A stretch of 64,000 nt of DNA from Podospora comata. Taxonomy: Eukaryota > Ascomycota > Sordariomycetes > Sordariales > Podosporaceae. The notes below the pieces were generated by a model. The model was not told where the DNA came from. It did no database searches and saw only the letters and a program-made list of their open reading frames with translations. Below, piece by piece: positions 11,693 through 23,353 of this stretch. A program made the translations under genes and the position numbers. Position 1 is the stretch's first letter. Every line of letters begins with the position of its first letter. Location of the stretch: positions 2,294,001 through 2,358,000 of the forward strand of contig CP071497.1 in the NCBI GenBank assembly GCA_017354895.1. Direction: 5' to 3'.

Positions 11693-12076
11693 TATGACGA
11701 ACCCTTATCCAGAACCTTTGAAAGGGATACTGGTCGAAGGTATTTTTAAATAATCGTAATTCGGTACAGCTAAATAATATATAATAAAATATTTTAATAT
11801 AAATACTAAATACCGTAAATATAAATTTAAATTATATACTGCGGAACTATCTATCTATACTAGCTAGTTCCTCCGTATATATAGACCCGGTGCCAAGCCT
11901 GGCACTGTTCTGGATCGATAGACTCGACTATCGATCCTATCGATACTGTCCCTTTTGAGATTAACTTTTCTGGATCGATCCTCGATCCCAATAATCCCGT
12001 CCTGATTGGTTCGAGCTCCCGTACAAATGATTAGTCCGTGATGCGCCTGCGCCCCACTGAGTGTCAAGCTGTGACA
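11693..12076 (-). repeat. Family B LTR, full, inverted
   Basis: This 384-bp copy has outer ends TGTCACAGC (minus strand) and GTCATA/GTCACA. It aligns with the LTR at 18452-18836 in opposite orientation. It is only lightly RIP-mutated. Given the adjacent minus-strand gag it reads as the 5' LTR of element E, now inverted relative to pol. Confidence 0.75.
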
Positions 12077-12114
12077 TTAGACTTTTAAAATAAAGTGAAA
12101 TATATATATATATT

Positions 12115-12718
12115 TGTTAACGTGTGGGTACTACTAAGTGGCTTATTTATTGCCCTACAAGTTGGTATTACAGTGGGCAGTACTGCTATAAGCAGTAACG
12201 GAATTTCCCAGCTTAGATCCCTTTAAAATATTCCTTAAAAGGGACCCTTGCCTAGGCTTACAGGGCTACTGTGGCCGAAGGCTTAGTCAACAGATGCTAA
12301 AACCTTCTAAAGTGGCTGCAAGCTTACGCAATAAGCTGCTATAATGGTGCGATTTATAGAGCATCCCTGCCACTAAAAGTCCGATGGATTTCCATGAGGT
12401 TCTACCAGACCCACTAAGGTCCACTAACCACCCCAAGTAGTATAGGGCTTTCAGGGCCTACAGGACCCACAGTAGGCCTACGAAGGCCTATATATAGACC
12501 TCTCTCCTCTCCTGTAGAATAGTTTTCCTTTCTCTCCTTAAGGGCAATACGAGTAATAAAGGCAATTCTAATTCCTTATACTCCACTGTATTACAGTGCT
12601 TTTCCCTTCCTTCGGCACTGCCGTCGTATCCTCCCGCTTCCGCTTGCGCACTGCTGTATCCTACAGCAACCCTGTATAGGTTCTATATTATAGGACTATC
12701 AGGGCATACCAGCTAACA
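12115..12718 (-). repeat. Family A LTR-like repeat, inverted copy
   Basis: The full copy is in reverse orientation: TGTTAACGTGTGGG at the left is the complement of the family 3' end, and AGCTAACA at 12711-12718 is the complement of the 5' end. It is highly similar to the 272-894 copy and is not RIP-mutated, though embedded in heavily mutated sequence, so it arrived late or escaped mutation. Confidence 0.8.
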
Positions 12719-15700
12719 ACTAGAAAGGCTAAAGGCGGAATACGAAAAAGGAGATCGATAAATATAGGTACTATAGCATTAAATAACATAAATTACTATA
12801 GATATTACTACGGAAATCGTTAAAAATATCAACCCTATATTATAGAAAGGACTTACTAGGTAAATAATATTAAAGAGGTAGTACGGTAAATATAAAATTA
12901 TTATTTCGACGGAAATATTATAATTTATAAAACTTTTATATAAGAGCTAGGAAAAGTATTAGAAAAGTAAAAAAGTTATTAGTATTAAAATCGCGAAGTT
13001 ACTAAAAAATATATTTATACTTATATAATATATATTTTATAAGGAAAATATAATATAATTTTATTCTAAATAGTTAAAATATCGGAAAGTACTTTAATTT
13101 TAGTATATTATATATAAATATATAAAGTATTATTAAAGTAAATCGCTATACAGTTACTAACCAATACGTAAAATAGGTAAAGAAAGTAAGTTATAGCTAG
13201 TTAGAAGGACGATAGCTCGATAGGAAAAAGTTTAATAGAACGAACTAAATGATTATATTTTATAAAAAGTTTAAGACCCGGTTAAACTAAAGGATAGTCT
13301 TTAAGTTATATAGATCGTACTAAGATATATAAGGTACTACGTCGAATACATAGACGGTTAAAATATAAACGATAGTATACGCTCGTAGGAAAAAGTAGTA
13401 TTAAAATAATACTTAAGCCTAGACTACGTTATATATTTACGGAAGAAAGTTAAATAATATTATTAAGCGAAGATACTTAAATAAATAACTAAGTAAAGGA
13501 ATTATTATTAAATATAAATATAAAAAAAATATTAAAAAAGTAAAAGATGGAAGATAAAAGAAAGTTAAGCGGGTATAGTTAAAGGACTTCGTATAATTAA
13601 CTAATACGGAGTAAAAAGATACTTTTAAATAATATAATCGCTTAGGAAACGATTCGCGGCCCTTCGCGGGGGCCGTTAACCTTTAACGGACTATAAATAG
13701 TATTTTCGTAAATATTAACGTAAAATAAAGGTATAGGATAATAATCTAGCGTTTATTAGCGAGGTCGCTACTATATAGAGAGGAAAGAAAAAAGATAAAT
13801 GCTTTTAGGTTATAGTATACTAATAAGAAATTTAAGTAATAGTATTAATAAACGGAAGTGCGGAAACGAATTTAATTTCGCTATAGTTTATATACTAGGC
13901 CCGTATACTATAAAAGAAAAAAAAAAGAATAGATCGTTATATAAAGACTATTTTTTTCGTAAAAGGTTTATAGGGAAATACTATTTTTAAATGTTATAAT
14001 CGAAAGGAAAATAACTTTAATTATTTCCGATATTATAAATATAAAACTATCGAAAAATATAATTTTAGGGTAATTATAATATAAAGACTATAATTTAGTT
14101 ATTAATTAAAGAAATAGTAGTTACTTATGACTAAAAGAGCCTTAGAAGTATCTAATTAACGATAGAAGATTAGGAGTATATATAGAGTATAGTGTAGGAT
14201 AAGTACCCTCCACGGTACTACCGTAAGGAGCCTAAAAAGTAATAGTATACTTTATTGATATAAGTAGTAAGATCGAAGAAGTAGGGTTAACGACGTTAAT
14301 AAAAATATCGGAGGTTAATAAATATATTTACTATAATAATATAAAAAAAGGTAAGAAAAAGATAATACCGGTAAAATATTAAAGATACTTAGCTTTTATA
14401 GTAAAATATTTAAAGGGACTTTTAAAGCGAGGGCCGTAGGATTATAAAATTAAGTTAAAAGAAAGAGCTAAGCTATAGCTATTTAAGGTTTATTATACTA
14501 ACGATAAGTAAAGTAAGGAACTATAAAAATACTTAAACGAGAATTTAAAAAGAAAATATATTAAGGAATCTATATCGTTAGTAGAATGCCTTATATTCTT
14601 CGTATCGAAGAAGGACGGTAGTTTACGATTATATATAAATTACCGATAGTTAAATAACGAAATAATAAAAAATAATTACTTATTACTATTAATATTTAAA
14701 TTATAAAGTTAATTAGTTAAGACGCAATACTTTATATATTTAAATATACTTATTAAATACGTCTATATATAGATTAAGGAAAGAGACGAATAGAAAATAA
14801 TGTTTCATATACCCCATAGCCATTTCGAGTATCTTATAATATTATTTAGGCTAATTAATATACTTACGATATTCTAATCTCTTATTAACTATATAATACG
14901 GAGGTACCTCGATAAAATAATAATATATTATTTCGATAACGTTTTTATTTATTTACGTACTTTAGAAAAGTATAAGTAATACGTACGAGAGATACTCGAC
15001 GCGCTATACGGAGCCGGACTTTTAATTGATAAAGAGAAAAGTGAATTCTATATATAAAAGATAGTATATTTAAAATATTTAATATTATTAAGTAAGGTTC
15101 GTATAGAACTTAGGAAAATTACGGTAATTAAAGATTAATTTACGTTATAATTATAAATATACGTTAAAGAATTTTTAGGGTTTACAAACTTTTACCGGAT
15201 ATTTATTTATAAGTACGTAAGTATCGTGCGGCTATTTAATTACTTAATTAAAAAGGATATAGAGTTCCGGTAGAGGTAAGAAAAAAAGTAGGCCTTTTAG
15301 GAACTAAAAGAGGCTATTTTAAAGGACCTAGTATTTAAATTATTAAACCCTAATTAACTATTTAAGGTCGAGGTAAATATATTAGATTATACGATCGGTA
15401 AATAATTAAAATAATAAAACGATAATAATAAATTATATTCGGTAGCCTTTTTTTCGAAGAAACTTAAAGGGGTACGTTAAAATTATTTAATTTATAATAA
15501 AGAGCTATTCGTTATTATCGAAGTATTCGAGAAATAGAGACTATATTTTAATAAGATTAAATATAAAATATAAATATATACGGACTATAAAAACTTATAG
15601 TACTTTATTATTACGAAGGTCCTTAATACGCGGTAAATGTAATAATTAAAGTTTCTTTCGGAATTTAATTTCTAAATTAATTATAAAAAAGGTTCGGAGA

Positions 15701-17280
15701 ACGTTAGAGTAAACGTATTTAATTAGTAAACTAATTATTATAAAGATATATTTAAGGAGTTACTATTATTCTTTAAGGAAGCGCTAAATAATATTTTTAA
15801 GTATTTATTATAATTATAAATAAAATATTATATAATATATCGCGAGAGAACTATTTTCCGTAAATACTAAAGGAAGTTAGGTAGCGATATTATAGAGTAA
15901 TACTAGTAGGAAGAGCTGGAGCTACAGGGTATTTAGAAAAATAGTTAGGGAAAACTATAATATAAGAATTATGTATATATAAAGTTAGATAAAAGGACGA
16001 TATTAGTAATAGAAATTTATATATCGAAGCTCGGAGGATATATAAGTATTATAAAGATTATAAAAAAAATTAACTAGTACTTTAATTGGCCGAGGATTAA
16101 GGATAATATTAAGAAAGCTATTTAGTTATACTATATATATAAAAGAACGAAGGTTACGAAGTATAAACCTTATAGATTTCTAAAGCTACTATTAGTAGCA
16201 GAACGGCTATAGAGTTTAATTATAATAAATTTTATAATTAAATTACTAAAGTCTAAAGATATAGTAACTAGCGTTAAGTATAATAATATATTAACGGTAG
16301 TCGATAGGTTTACGAAATAAATATACTTTTTACTTTATAAAAAGACTTAGTAAGTAAAATAATTAGCGGATATAATATTATAGTATATTATAGTAATATA
16401 TATATAGCCGAAGAAATTTATTACGGATTATAATGCTGAATTTATATCGAAGTTTTAAAAAGTATTAATAAGGAAGCTAAGGGTAATAAGTAAGGCGTTA
16501 TTAACTTATTACCCTTAAATAAATAGTTGAACGGAACGGCTTCATTAAATTATAAAATAGGATTTACGGAATTATATTAATTTCGAATAAAATAATTAAA
16601 TTAAATTATTACTTATAGTATAGTTAACGTATAATATATCGCTAACGGAAACTACGAGAATTATACTTTTCTTCGCGAATTTTAATTACGAAATAGACTT
16701 ACGGTAAGGACTTACGGTTAAGTTATTTAGGGCTAGGGTTAAAGTAAATAAAATATATATACTTTATAGTAAGCTTAAATAAAAACTAAAGTTTATAAGG
16801 GAAAGGATATAGAAATACTATAATATTAAAAGGCTCGAGGGACTTTACTTTAAAGGGGGAAATATAATATTCCTTTTTATACGTAATTTACGTACTAAAA
16901 GACTTAATAAGAAGCTAAACTATAAGAAAGTAAGCCTATTTAAGATTAAAAGAAAGATATCGAAGATAGTATTCTAATTAGAGCTACCTAGTATAATATA
17001 TTTACGGTTATATACTTTTTATATTTTACTTCTGGAGCCCGTACCACCGGTAAGTAAAGCTAATATATAGAAAGTAGCGGAAGACGAAGAAAAAAAATAT
17101 AAAGTAAAAGAAATATTAAATTTACGGTTTAATAAAGGGTAATTAAAGTATTTAATTAATTAATTAAGATATTTAGCTATAAATAACTCCTATAAACTAA
17201 AAATAAACTTTAATTATTTAAATAAATAAAAAGAATTTTACCGGTAGTACCTAAATTAATTAAAATCTAAGTAAAAAAAA
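12719..17280 (+). pseudogene. Ty3/Gypsy chromovirus gag-pol remnant (element E)
   Basis: Reading through RIP stops gives pol domains in Ty3/Gypsy order. A protease-like INGSAETNLIS (DSGA altered) lies near 13830; reverse transcriptase FFVSKKDGSLRLYINYRQLN near 14600; RNase H AFFSKKLKG and YTDYKNLQYF at 15440-15620; integrase with KPYRFLKLLLV near 16150 and KFITDYNAEFISKF near 16420; then LLLEPVPP and a C-terminal chromodomain-like EILNLR...KGQLKYLI to about 17250. The 3' LTR is 18452-18836. The part from 12719 to ~13700 is probably the rest of gag but is too decayed to assign. CpA and TpG are nearly absent over long stretches. The element is non-functional. Confidence 0.8.
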
Positions 17281-17325
17281 AATATACGTTTAAGAAGACC
17301 CTATCGACTTTTCCTAAACGTAAAA

Positions 17326-17395
17326 AACCTTAGTAAGAATCGAACTTACGCCTCCGACGTAATAATCGATATATTATATACTATATTATAAGGTT
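17326..17395 (-). tRNA. tRNA-like relic 1, identity unresolved
   Basis: On the minus strand a 70-nt segment begins AACCTTA and ends TAAGGTT, a perfect 7-bp acceptor stem. It contains a perfect 5-bp T-stem around TTCGATT (GTAAG/CTTAC) and a 4-bp D-stem. The anticodon arm no longer folds cleanly and lies in RIP-mutated DNA, so no amino acid is assigned. It is probably a tRNA pseudogene. Confidence 0.5.
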
Positions 17396-17548
17396 AGTAA
17401 ATATAAGGGAATCTAGGCTTAACTAGCACTATACGCTTTTACTACCGTAGGGGAGGTCGAGGACGTACTACGACGGGACAACTAAAATAAAAAAATAAAA
17501 AATTATATTTAAATTTATAAACTATATTTATAAACTTAAATGCGGAGG

Positions 17549-17619
17549 AACCCCGGCGGGAATCGAACCTACGCTTTTAATAGAAGAAACTGACGTATTA
17601 CGTACTATACTACGAAGTT
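17549..17619 (-). tRNA. tRNA-like relic 2, identity unresolved
   Basis: The 71-nt minus-strand segment has an acceptor stem AACTTCG/CGGGGTT (pairs with G-T wobbles), a D-stem GTAT/ATAC, a T-loop TTCGATT with mostly paired stem, and a B-box match GGTTCGATTCC. The anticodon stem is disrupted. It lies 153 bp from a similar relic on the same strand. Confidence 0.5.
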
Positions 17620-18451
17620 AGAAAGTATAAAGGGAGCCTAGGTATAAAAACTATTATATACCTTAATTACCTTAAGAAGTAGAAGGCGCGCTACTAATAA
17701 TATCCGGTACGGTAAGGAAAGAAGGACCGGTAGTATTTAGGTCTAAAAAAAAGTCGGGTAATTAGTCGAAGCTTAAGGAAGGACTTAAGAAAGAAAAGTC
17801 GAAAGGAATAGTAGCGGAAGACTCTACTATAAAAGGATTCCGAGGATCTAAAAAAATAAGCACCAGAGGAAGGGCATTACTAGATAACGAAGTAGCCTAT
17901 ACCGCTAGCGTAGCTTCCTTCTATTTGATACGCTTTAACTCTTTAATACTATCGAAACTACGAAAAACGGCCGTAACTATTTGCTTAAACTATATTTATT
18001 TCTATAAATGTAAGTAATTAATTTTTTAATTTAGTACCGTACGCTAGGACTTAGCCTTTACCATCTTAATTTCTATCTAGTTATATTAAGAGATAACTTT
18101 ACGGAGCTATTAAACGGATAACCCGCGAACGTCGTAAAGGAATTAATTATATTTTATATAAGAAATATAACGCTTAAAAATAAAAAAAGAAATTTTATAA
18201 GTAAAATTACGCTTTTTATGAAAAAAAAAAATATCCTTTATAATAATAGAAAACCGTAGGACGGTAGTAAGTAGCTCGTTACGATCCGCTATTTTCGGGT
18301 ATAGAGGTTTAGTACCGGGGCGTACTTTACGTACGCGGTTAAATATCGTAAAGTATATTAAAAAAGAGAAAAGGGGGAAACTTATAAGTATTAGTAAATG
18401 TAGAAAAGTAGGTTAGGCCGACGGGACTTCGGTCTAGGAGGGAAAGCGTCG

Positions 18452-18836
18452 TAATACGGTTTAATATTTAGTAGGGCGTAAGCGTACTACGGACCAATTA
18501 TTAGTATAGGAGCTCGGACTAATTAGGACGGGATTATTAGGATCGAGGATCGATCTAGAGGGTTAATCCTAAAAAGAATAGTATTAATAGAATCGATGGT
18601 CGAGTCTATCGATCCAGAATAGTGCTAGGCTTAGTACCGGGTCTATATATACATGGAGGAACTGGCTAGTGTAGATAGATAATTCCGCAGTATATATTTC
18701 AAGCTTATATTTACGGTATCTAATATTTACATTAAGACATCTTGTTGTGCACTATTTAGCTGCACCGAACCACGATTATTCAGAAGTACCTTCGACCAGT
18801 ATCCCTTTCAGAGGTTTTGGATAGGGATTCGTCACA
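18452..18836 (+). repeat. Family B LTR, 3' LTR of element E
   Basis: This 385-bp copy starts TAATACGG (a RIP-altered TGTCAC..) and ends TTCGTCACA at 18836, directly against element P. It follows the plus-strand pol region and so is the 3' LTR. The left half has lost CpA/TpG, while the right ~190 bp retain them, a mosaic within one LTR. Confidence 0.75.
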
Positions 18837-19904
18837 TCTAATAATTAAATCGGTTTTTTATTAACTTTTTATTATATTTATTTTATAATACTTATATTTA
18901 TATTAAAATTTATTTCAATTAATGATAAAATATAAATTAAAAAATTAATTGATATTTTTTATTTTTATTAATCTTAATTTAGTTAAGCTTTTTTTAATTT
19001 TTATTTTAATATCGGAACAAAGGTTAATAAAATAAAATTTTTAATATTTATTAAAAAGAAATCGTTTTATTTAATTAACAAACCAACTTTTAAAGCTTTT
19101 ATATTAGTATAATTTAATTAATTTTTATTTAAAGCTTCTAAAAGAAATATTAATCGAAAATACCTGTAAATAATTTTCTTTAATTATAATAATTTAAATA
19201 TTAATAATTATAATTTATATTATATATTAAAAAATTATTTATTAATATTAATTAAGTCATTTATATATTGAAACCTTAATGCTTGGAATATTTTTATACT
19301 TAATTTATGACAATTTATTTATAAATAATAATAATTTATTTTAATTTATTATATTTATTAAGTAAGCTTAACGCTCCCACTTACTATTATTAAAAAATCA
19401 CCTTACAATCCTACAGCCCCGCTATTATATTTTACTCAATTAATTTTCACGGCCTACCATAGTCTCTACTCTACCTTACTATATAGTTAGTCTATAAGAT
19501 ATAAGTAAAAGCGTAATTAAAGTGTTTTTAGCCTTAAAAAGTGGCTAATAGTTTTTATAAGTAAGGGCCTTTGATAAGGTATTATTAATACGGTACTGTA
19601 AGGTAAACTGTAGAATCCTATATTTATTAAACGCTTTTGCTAGCTTATACTAGCGGCAATGTCTTTCTGGGCATTTTTAATATCCTTCTTAATATATTTA
19701 GCCATTGATAGGTACCTGAAGAAAAAGGAAGCAAAAGAAAAGCTTCATTTTTGGTCTTTCTGGGTGGAATATAAAGTGTGTGTTGATATCGGGAGGCTTT
19801 CGGAGGTCCAGGGTTGTGGAGGGTTTAATTTGGCTAGATGGCTTGGGTAATTCAAACCTACCTGGGCCACATCCATATGTGGTCCACTTCCTTGTCATCC
19901 AACC

Positions 19905-21937
19905 GACGACTTGTGAATGCGGCGGGGAAACAGACTGTCATCCTGAGCTACTTCATCTGGACTGTTGGTCAACCGATGGAGAGAAGGATCAAGGGAGTTT
20001 TGTGTTCGTTGCTCCATCAATTGCTCGACTCCGTTGCCGAGATGACCACCAGAATCAGCATCCAACATCCCTGGACGGTCAAGAAAGGGGAAGCTCCTGA
20101 CTGGAACGAGAAGGAGCTCAAGAAGGTTCTCAAATTCTCTCTAGAGCATCTGGGCATCGACGTCTGTATACTTTTGGACGGGCTTGACGACATCGATGCC
20201 GGTCTATCAGAACGACAACGGCGACTTCTGAACCTCGTTAAGGAGCTCCAAACTCTAAAGAATGTCAAAGTATGCGTCGCAAGTCGTCCTGAACCCCTTC
20301 TAAAAAGCGGTCTCTCCCATGCGCCAATGTTCAAAATTCACGAACTCACACAGTGGGACATTTGGAAATACGCCTCTAGTGTCTTGGACACACGTTTCAA
20401 GCAGCTTGCTGGCTCTGACCAAACACCACTCCTGAAAAGTATTTGTTAGATGGCTGATGGAGTGTTTTTGTGGGTTGCACTGGCCCTTCAGTCGCTAAGA
20501 AATGGTTTAGCCCAAGGCGACAGTGTTTGGGAACTAGGCAAGCGCCTGAGAGCTTTGCCGAGAGATTTGAAAGATCTTTATGCGGCGATGTGGAAGCGAC
20601 TTGGAGATGACGAGCCTCTGTATCGACGAGATGCTGCAATGTATCTCAACACAGTTTTGGCCTGCCAGCTCATCGATAACCGCAAGCCATTAGCCATCGG
20701 TGAATTGCTTTTGGCAACTGACTTGAGCCTCATGGATCAGTTTTGCCATGGAAGGTTAGAAACCGAGGGACAGAAGCTGTTGCAGTGTGATCGTCTCAGC
20801 AAAGTGCAAAGGCTTGTCGAAATTACACAGGCTGTGCCTGTTGCTGTACTACTGTTCCCCGAAGGTTCCCTCGAACACAGTAACGTGCGGACGATGTGCG
20901 ACTACCCTGTTTCCTTCTTCCGCGAGATTCAGCATAATTGGAGGAGGTACGGGATCTCTCGGGTGCAAGTGTTTGAGATTCTTTCCGCTGCCAAGTGCAT
21001 TCTTGAGGCATGGCCGTCCAGTCGCACCAGCCCATGGCTCATGGTGCCATGGATCGATATTCTCGGCGTCGCCTCAAGTGAATACGCACATGACTTTTTG
21101 CTCGACAGGTTAAGAACTTTGGATGAAGCTGGGCAGGTTTCTGTGGAGTACAACGGCTATACGATAAACGGCGACACACCTGCAGCATTCCACGTCAGTC
21201 CGACAGAGGCAGCCGCAAGACTGTTGCTAGCCGCCAATGTAACACATTGTATTTGAGGTCTCATAGCCCCCGTGATCAACAAGCTCTTGGATCTGGGTGC
21301 CGATTTGTCTAAGTGCACAGGGTTCACTATCTGCCCTGTCTACCAACATGAAATGAAAGGGATATTTGAGTTCAGCTCTCATGTATGGTCGTCCATTGCA
21401 TGTGCAGAGATTGTCGACGCAATCCATGGTGGTGGGCTTTCCGTCGAGACCGACACTGCAACCCTGCTCGCACTCGCCCGCCGTACGTTTTATCATCGAG
21501 ATGATCTGTCCGACTCCGAAAAGGATTATGTCAGGAGGCTCCGAAAAATGAAGTTTCGGGTAACTCGCATTATCTATATTTCTCGGGATTATAACTGTTT
21601 CGACACCACCGACTCCACGTACACAGATTCTCTGGCTCATAGTCTCAAGCGCATAGTTATGATTGAAGGCGCGAAATTCCATCTTATGAAAATTGATAAG
21701 CTGATGGAATCTACGCAAAACAACCTGGAACGTCGGAAGCGAAGGGATTTGGTCAAAGAATTTATTGCTGAAGACATTGCCTGGAGTTGGAGTGATGAAG
21801 GGACTCGTCGACCACAAAAGTATGTGGATCGTCGGGAGCCACTTGAAGATGTGTCCAGACAGTCAAAGACCTTACACAATCAACTGGAATTTTTTGAAGA
21901 CGATTCATTTTCCGACGACGATTCAAACCTTTTCTGA
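19905..21937 (+). pseudogene. NLR pseudogene, 3' half (rest of NACHT and C-terminal domain)
   Basis: One reading frame runs from the P boundary to TGA at 21937 with two in-frame stops: TAG at 20447-20449, where CAG fits (SIC-stop-MADGVFLWV), and TGA at 21254-21256, where CGA fits. It reads ILSYFIWTVGQPM (NACHT strand after Walker A), Walker B VCILLDGLDDID, sensor-like VCVASRP, then MADGVFLWVALALQSL and a C-terminal module like DUF7791 of fungal NLRs. The frame ends in an acidic tail. There are no WD, ankyrin or TPR repeats. It is the continuation of the gene that starts at 7700. Base composition is normal here, unlike the 5' half. Confidence 0.85.
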
Positions 21938-23353
21938 AGAAAACGATGAAGGGAGACCGTATTGTGGTGAAGAAGATAGTAACGATGAAGGAGAGTGGAG
22001 CAACATGAGCGATTGAAACGCAATTCCCATTATATATGGCGGTCAATACTTAATGGTACCTTACTCATATCGAATAGAAGTCTTAGGTCAATTTCGGTGG
22101 ATGTCGGAGCCTGGGTACCGATGTCATAGGATAGTCATAGATAGGATGATCACTAAACCAAGGTCGACGACGAGTTTCGATGTGTTCAGACAACCTTCAA
22201 GTGCCTTTGACATGCTCCGTTCTGCTTCACCAGCCCATAGTCCCTTCGCTTCGAGCACAGTCCTCAGCCATGATGTCCACCGCTGTTGATAAGCTCCTTC
22301 GGAAAATGAAGCTCCAAGATGGACAACAAGAAGAGTACCTTGGTTAATGACCACTTGTATTCAAGTTTAACACTTTGACACATCCGCGTAAGATACACAA
22401 GGTGAACTTTGCCCAGAAAACGGGCCGGTCAGATCCATCATATATCCTCAAATTACCCTACATCATCCAGGGGAACTAGGTCGGTAGGTGCATCGTAGCT
22501 AGTCTAAATGCATGAATCTATTCCCATGCTCTCATGAGGATTATCAGATTAGGTACCGCTAATGGGATGAGGATGACGGCCGTCCCCATCTGGAGCTATG
22601 CTCAAGACTTTTGTATAACTTTACTTTCATATTTTCCGAACAAAGTTTGACTCTGGAGCCTAGGTGTGACCTTTCTATTGGTGCGCATGCTAGAACAGCA
22701 ATGTAACGTGGAATGGATGTTGACGGTATTCGCCGCTCGGTATGTCATTGCATTCTCCACCGACTGCACAATCCCCAAAACCTTTCTCCGCTCTTTACCT
22801 TGGTTGTCTCGATCTCCCGGCAATGGCTCATCCTCCCCCGCTCCCGAGTCCCCGGCTTGGTGATCGGTTCGGTTCGGCATTGGCACCCTCAACTGCAACC
22901 ACATCACCCAACGGCGAAGAGCTATTCCCACGATCTTTCTAAATACCCGTCACCCCCCTGCATAGCGTCGCACCAAAACAGCCACCCGCAAACCTTACCC
23001 ACCACAGCATTGGAGCGCTTCTACCAAACGCCTCCCAAGATCAACCCACCACATCAACCCAAATACCCACCCGCCAGATATTTGCCTATATTGAAGCATC
23101 CCGGGGACCTGGATTCAGCATGTTTTGTTTAGATCACGGTCTGGCGGATCATCGGGTGGCAAGGCCGCGGTTGTTGTAACTCGATGGATTTCTCGGTGTG
23201 TGAGGGGAAGAAGGGGATGCTTAAAACCATCGCCGTTGACCGACCTCCGAGAACTCATGGCTTCTTCTTCTTCCTCTCCACTCTTGTCAGTGTCAATTCT
23301 GCTTTTGCGCTTAATACCATTTCTTGGTGGTGGTGCAAAGTAAAACCGGCAGG
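21938..23353. other. Intergenic, upstream of GH51 gene
   Basis: No supported gene; the small overlapping ORFs show no domains. The last few hundred bases are C- and A-rich and presumably hold the arabinofuranosidase promoter. No specific activator site is claimed. Confidence 0.5.

Larger units (their letters stand above)
17281..18451. other. AT-rich tract between chromodomain and 3' LTR
   Basis: Apart from the two tRNA-like segments, no coding homology is recognised. The tract is RIP-mutated and could be a 3' untranslated or captured region of element E. Confidence 0.4.
8875..19904 (-). mobile_element. Tc1/mariner-like element P, copy 1, split by nested retrotransposons
   Basis: The segments 8875-9445, 9814-10449 and 18837-19904, taken on the minus strand, align with the second copy at 56468-58420. 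The 3' (C-terminal) end is at 8875 and the 5' end with the HTH exon at 19904. Both ends carry the GGTTGGATGAC-type terminal inverted repeat, mutated at the left to AGTTGGATAAC. A TA dinucleotide precedes the left end; none is visible after the right end. The interior is extremely AT-rich. About 300 bp near 19170-19500 are absent from copy 2. The element sits inside the NLR gene, between the codons after Walker A and the next NACHT strand. Confidence 0.8.

Noticed and set aside
13799-13990. 63-codon ORF in AT-rich DNA
   Set aside because: It lies within the RIP-mutated E element and is a chance open stretch of the decayed gag-pol region.
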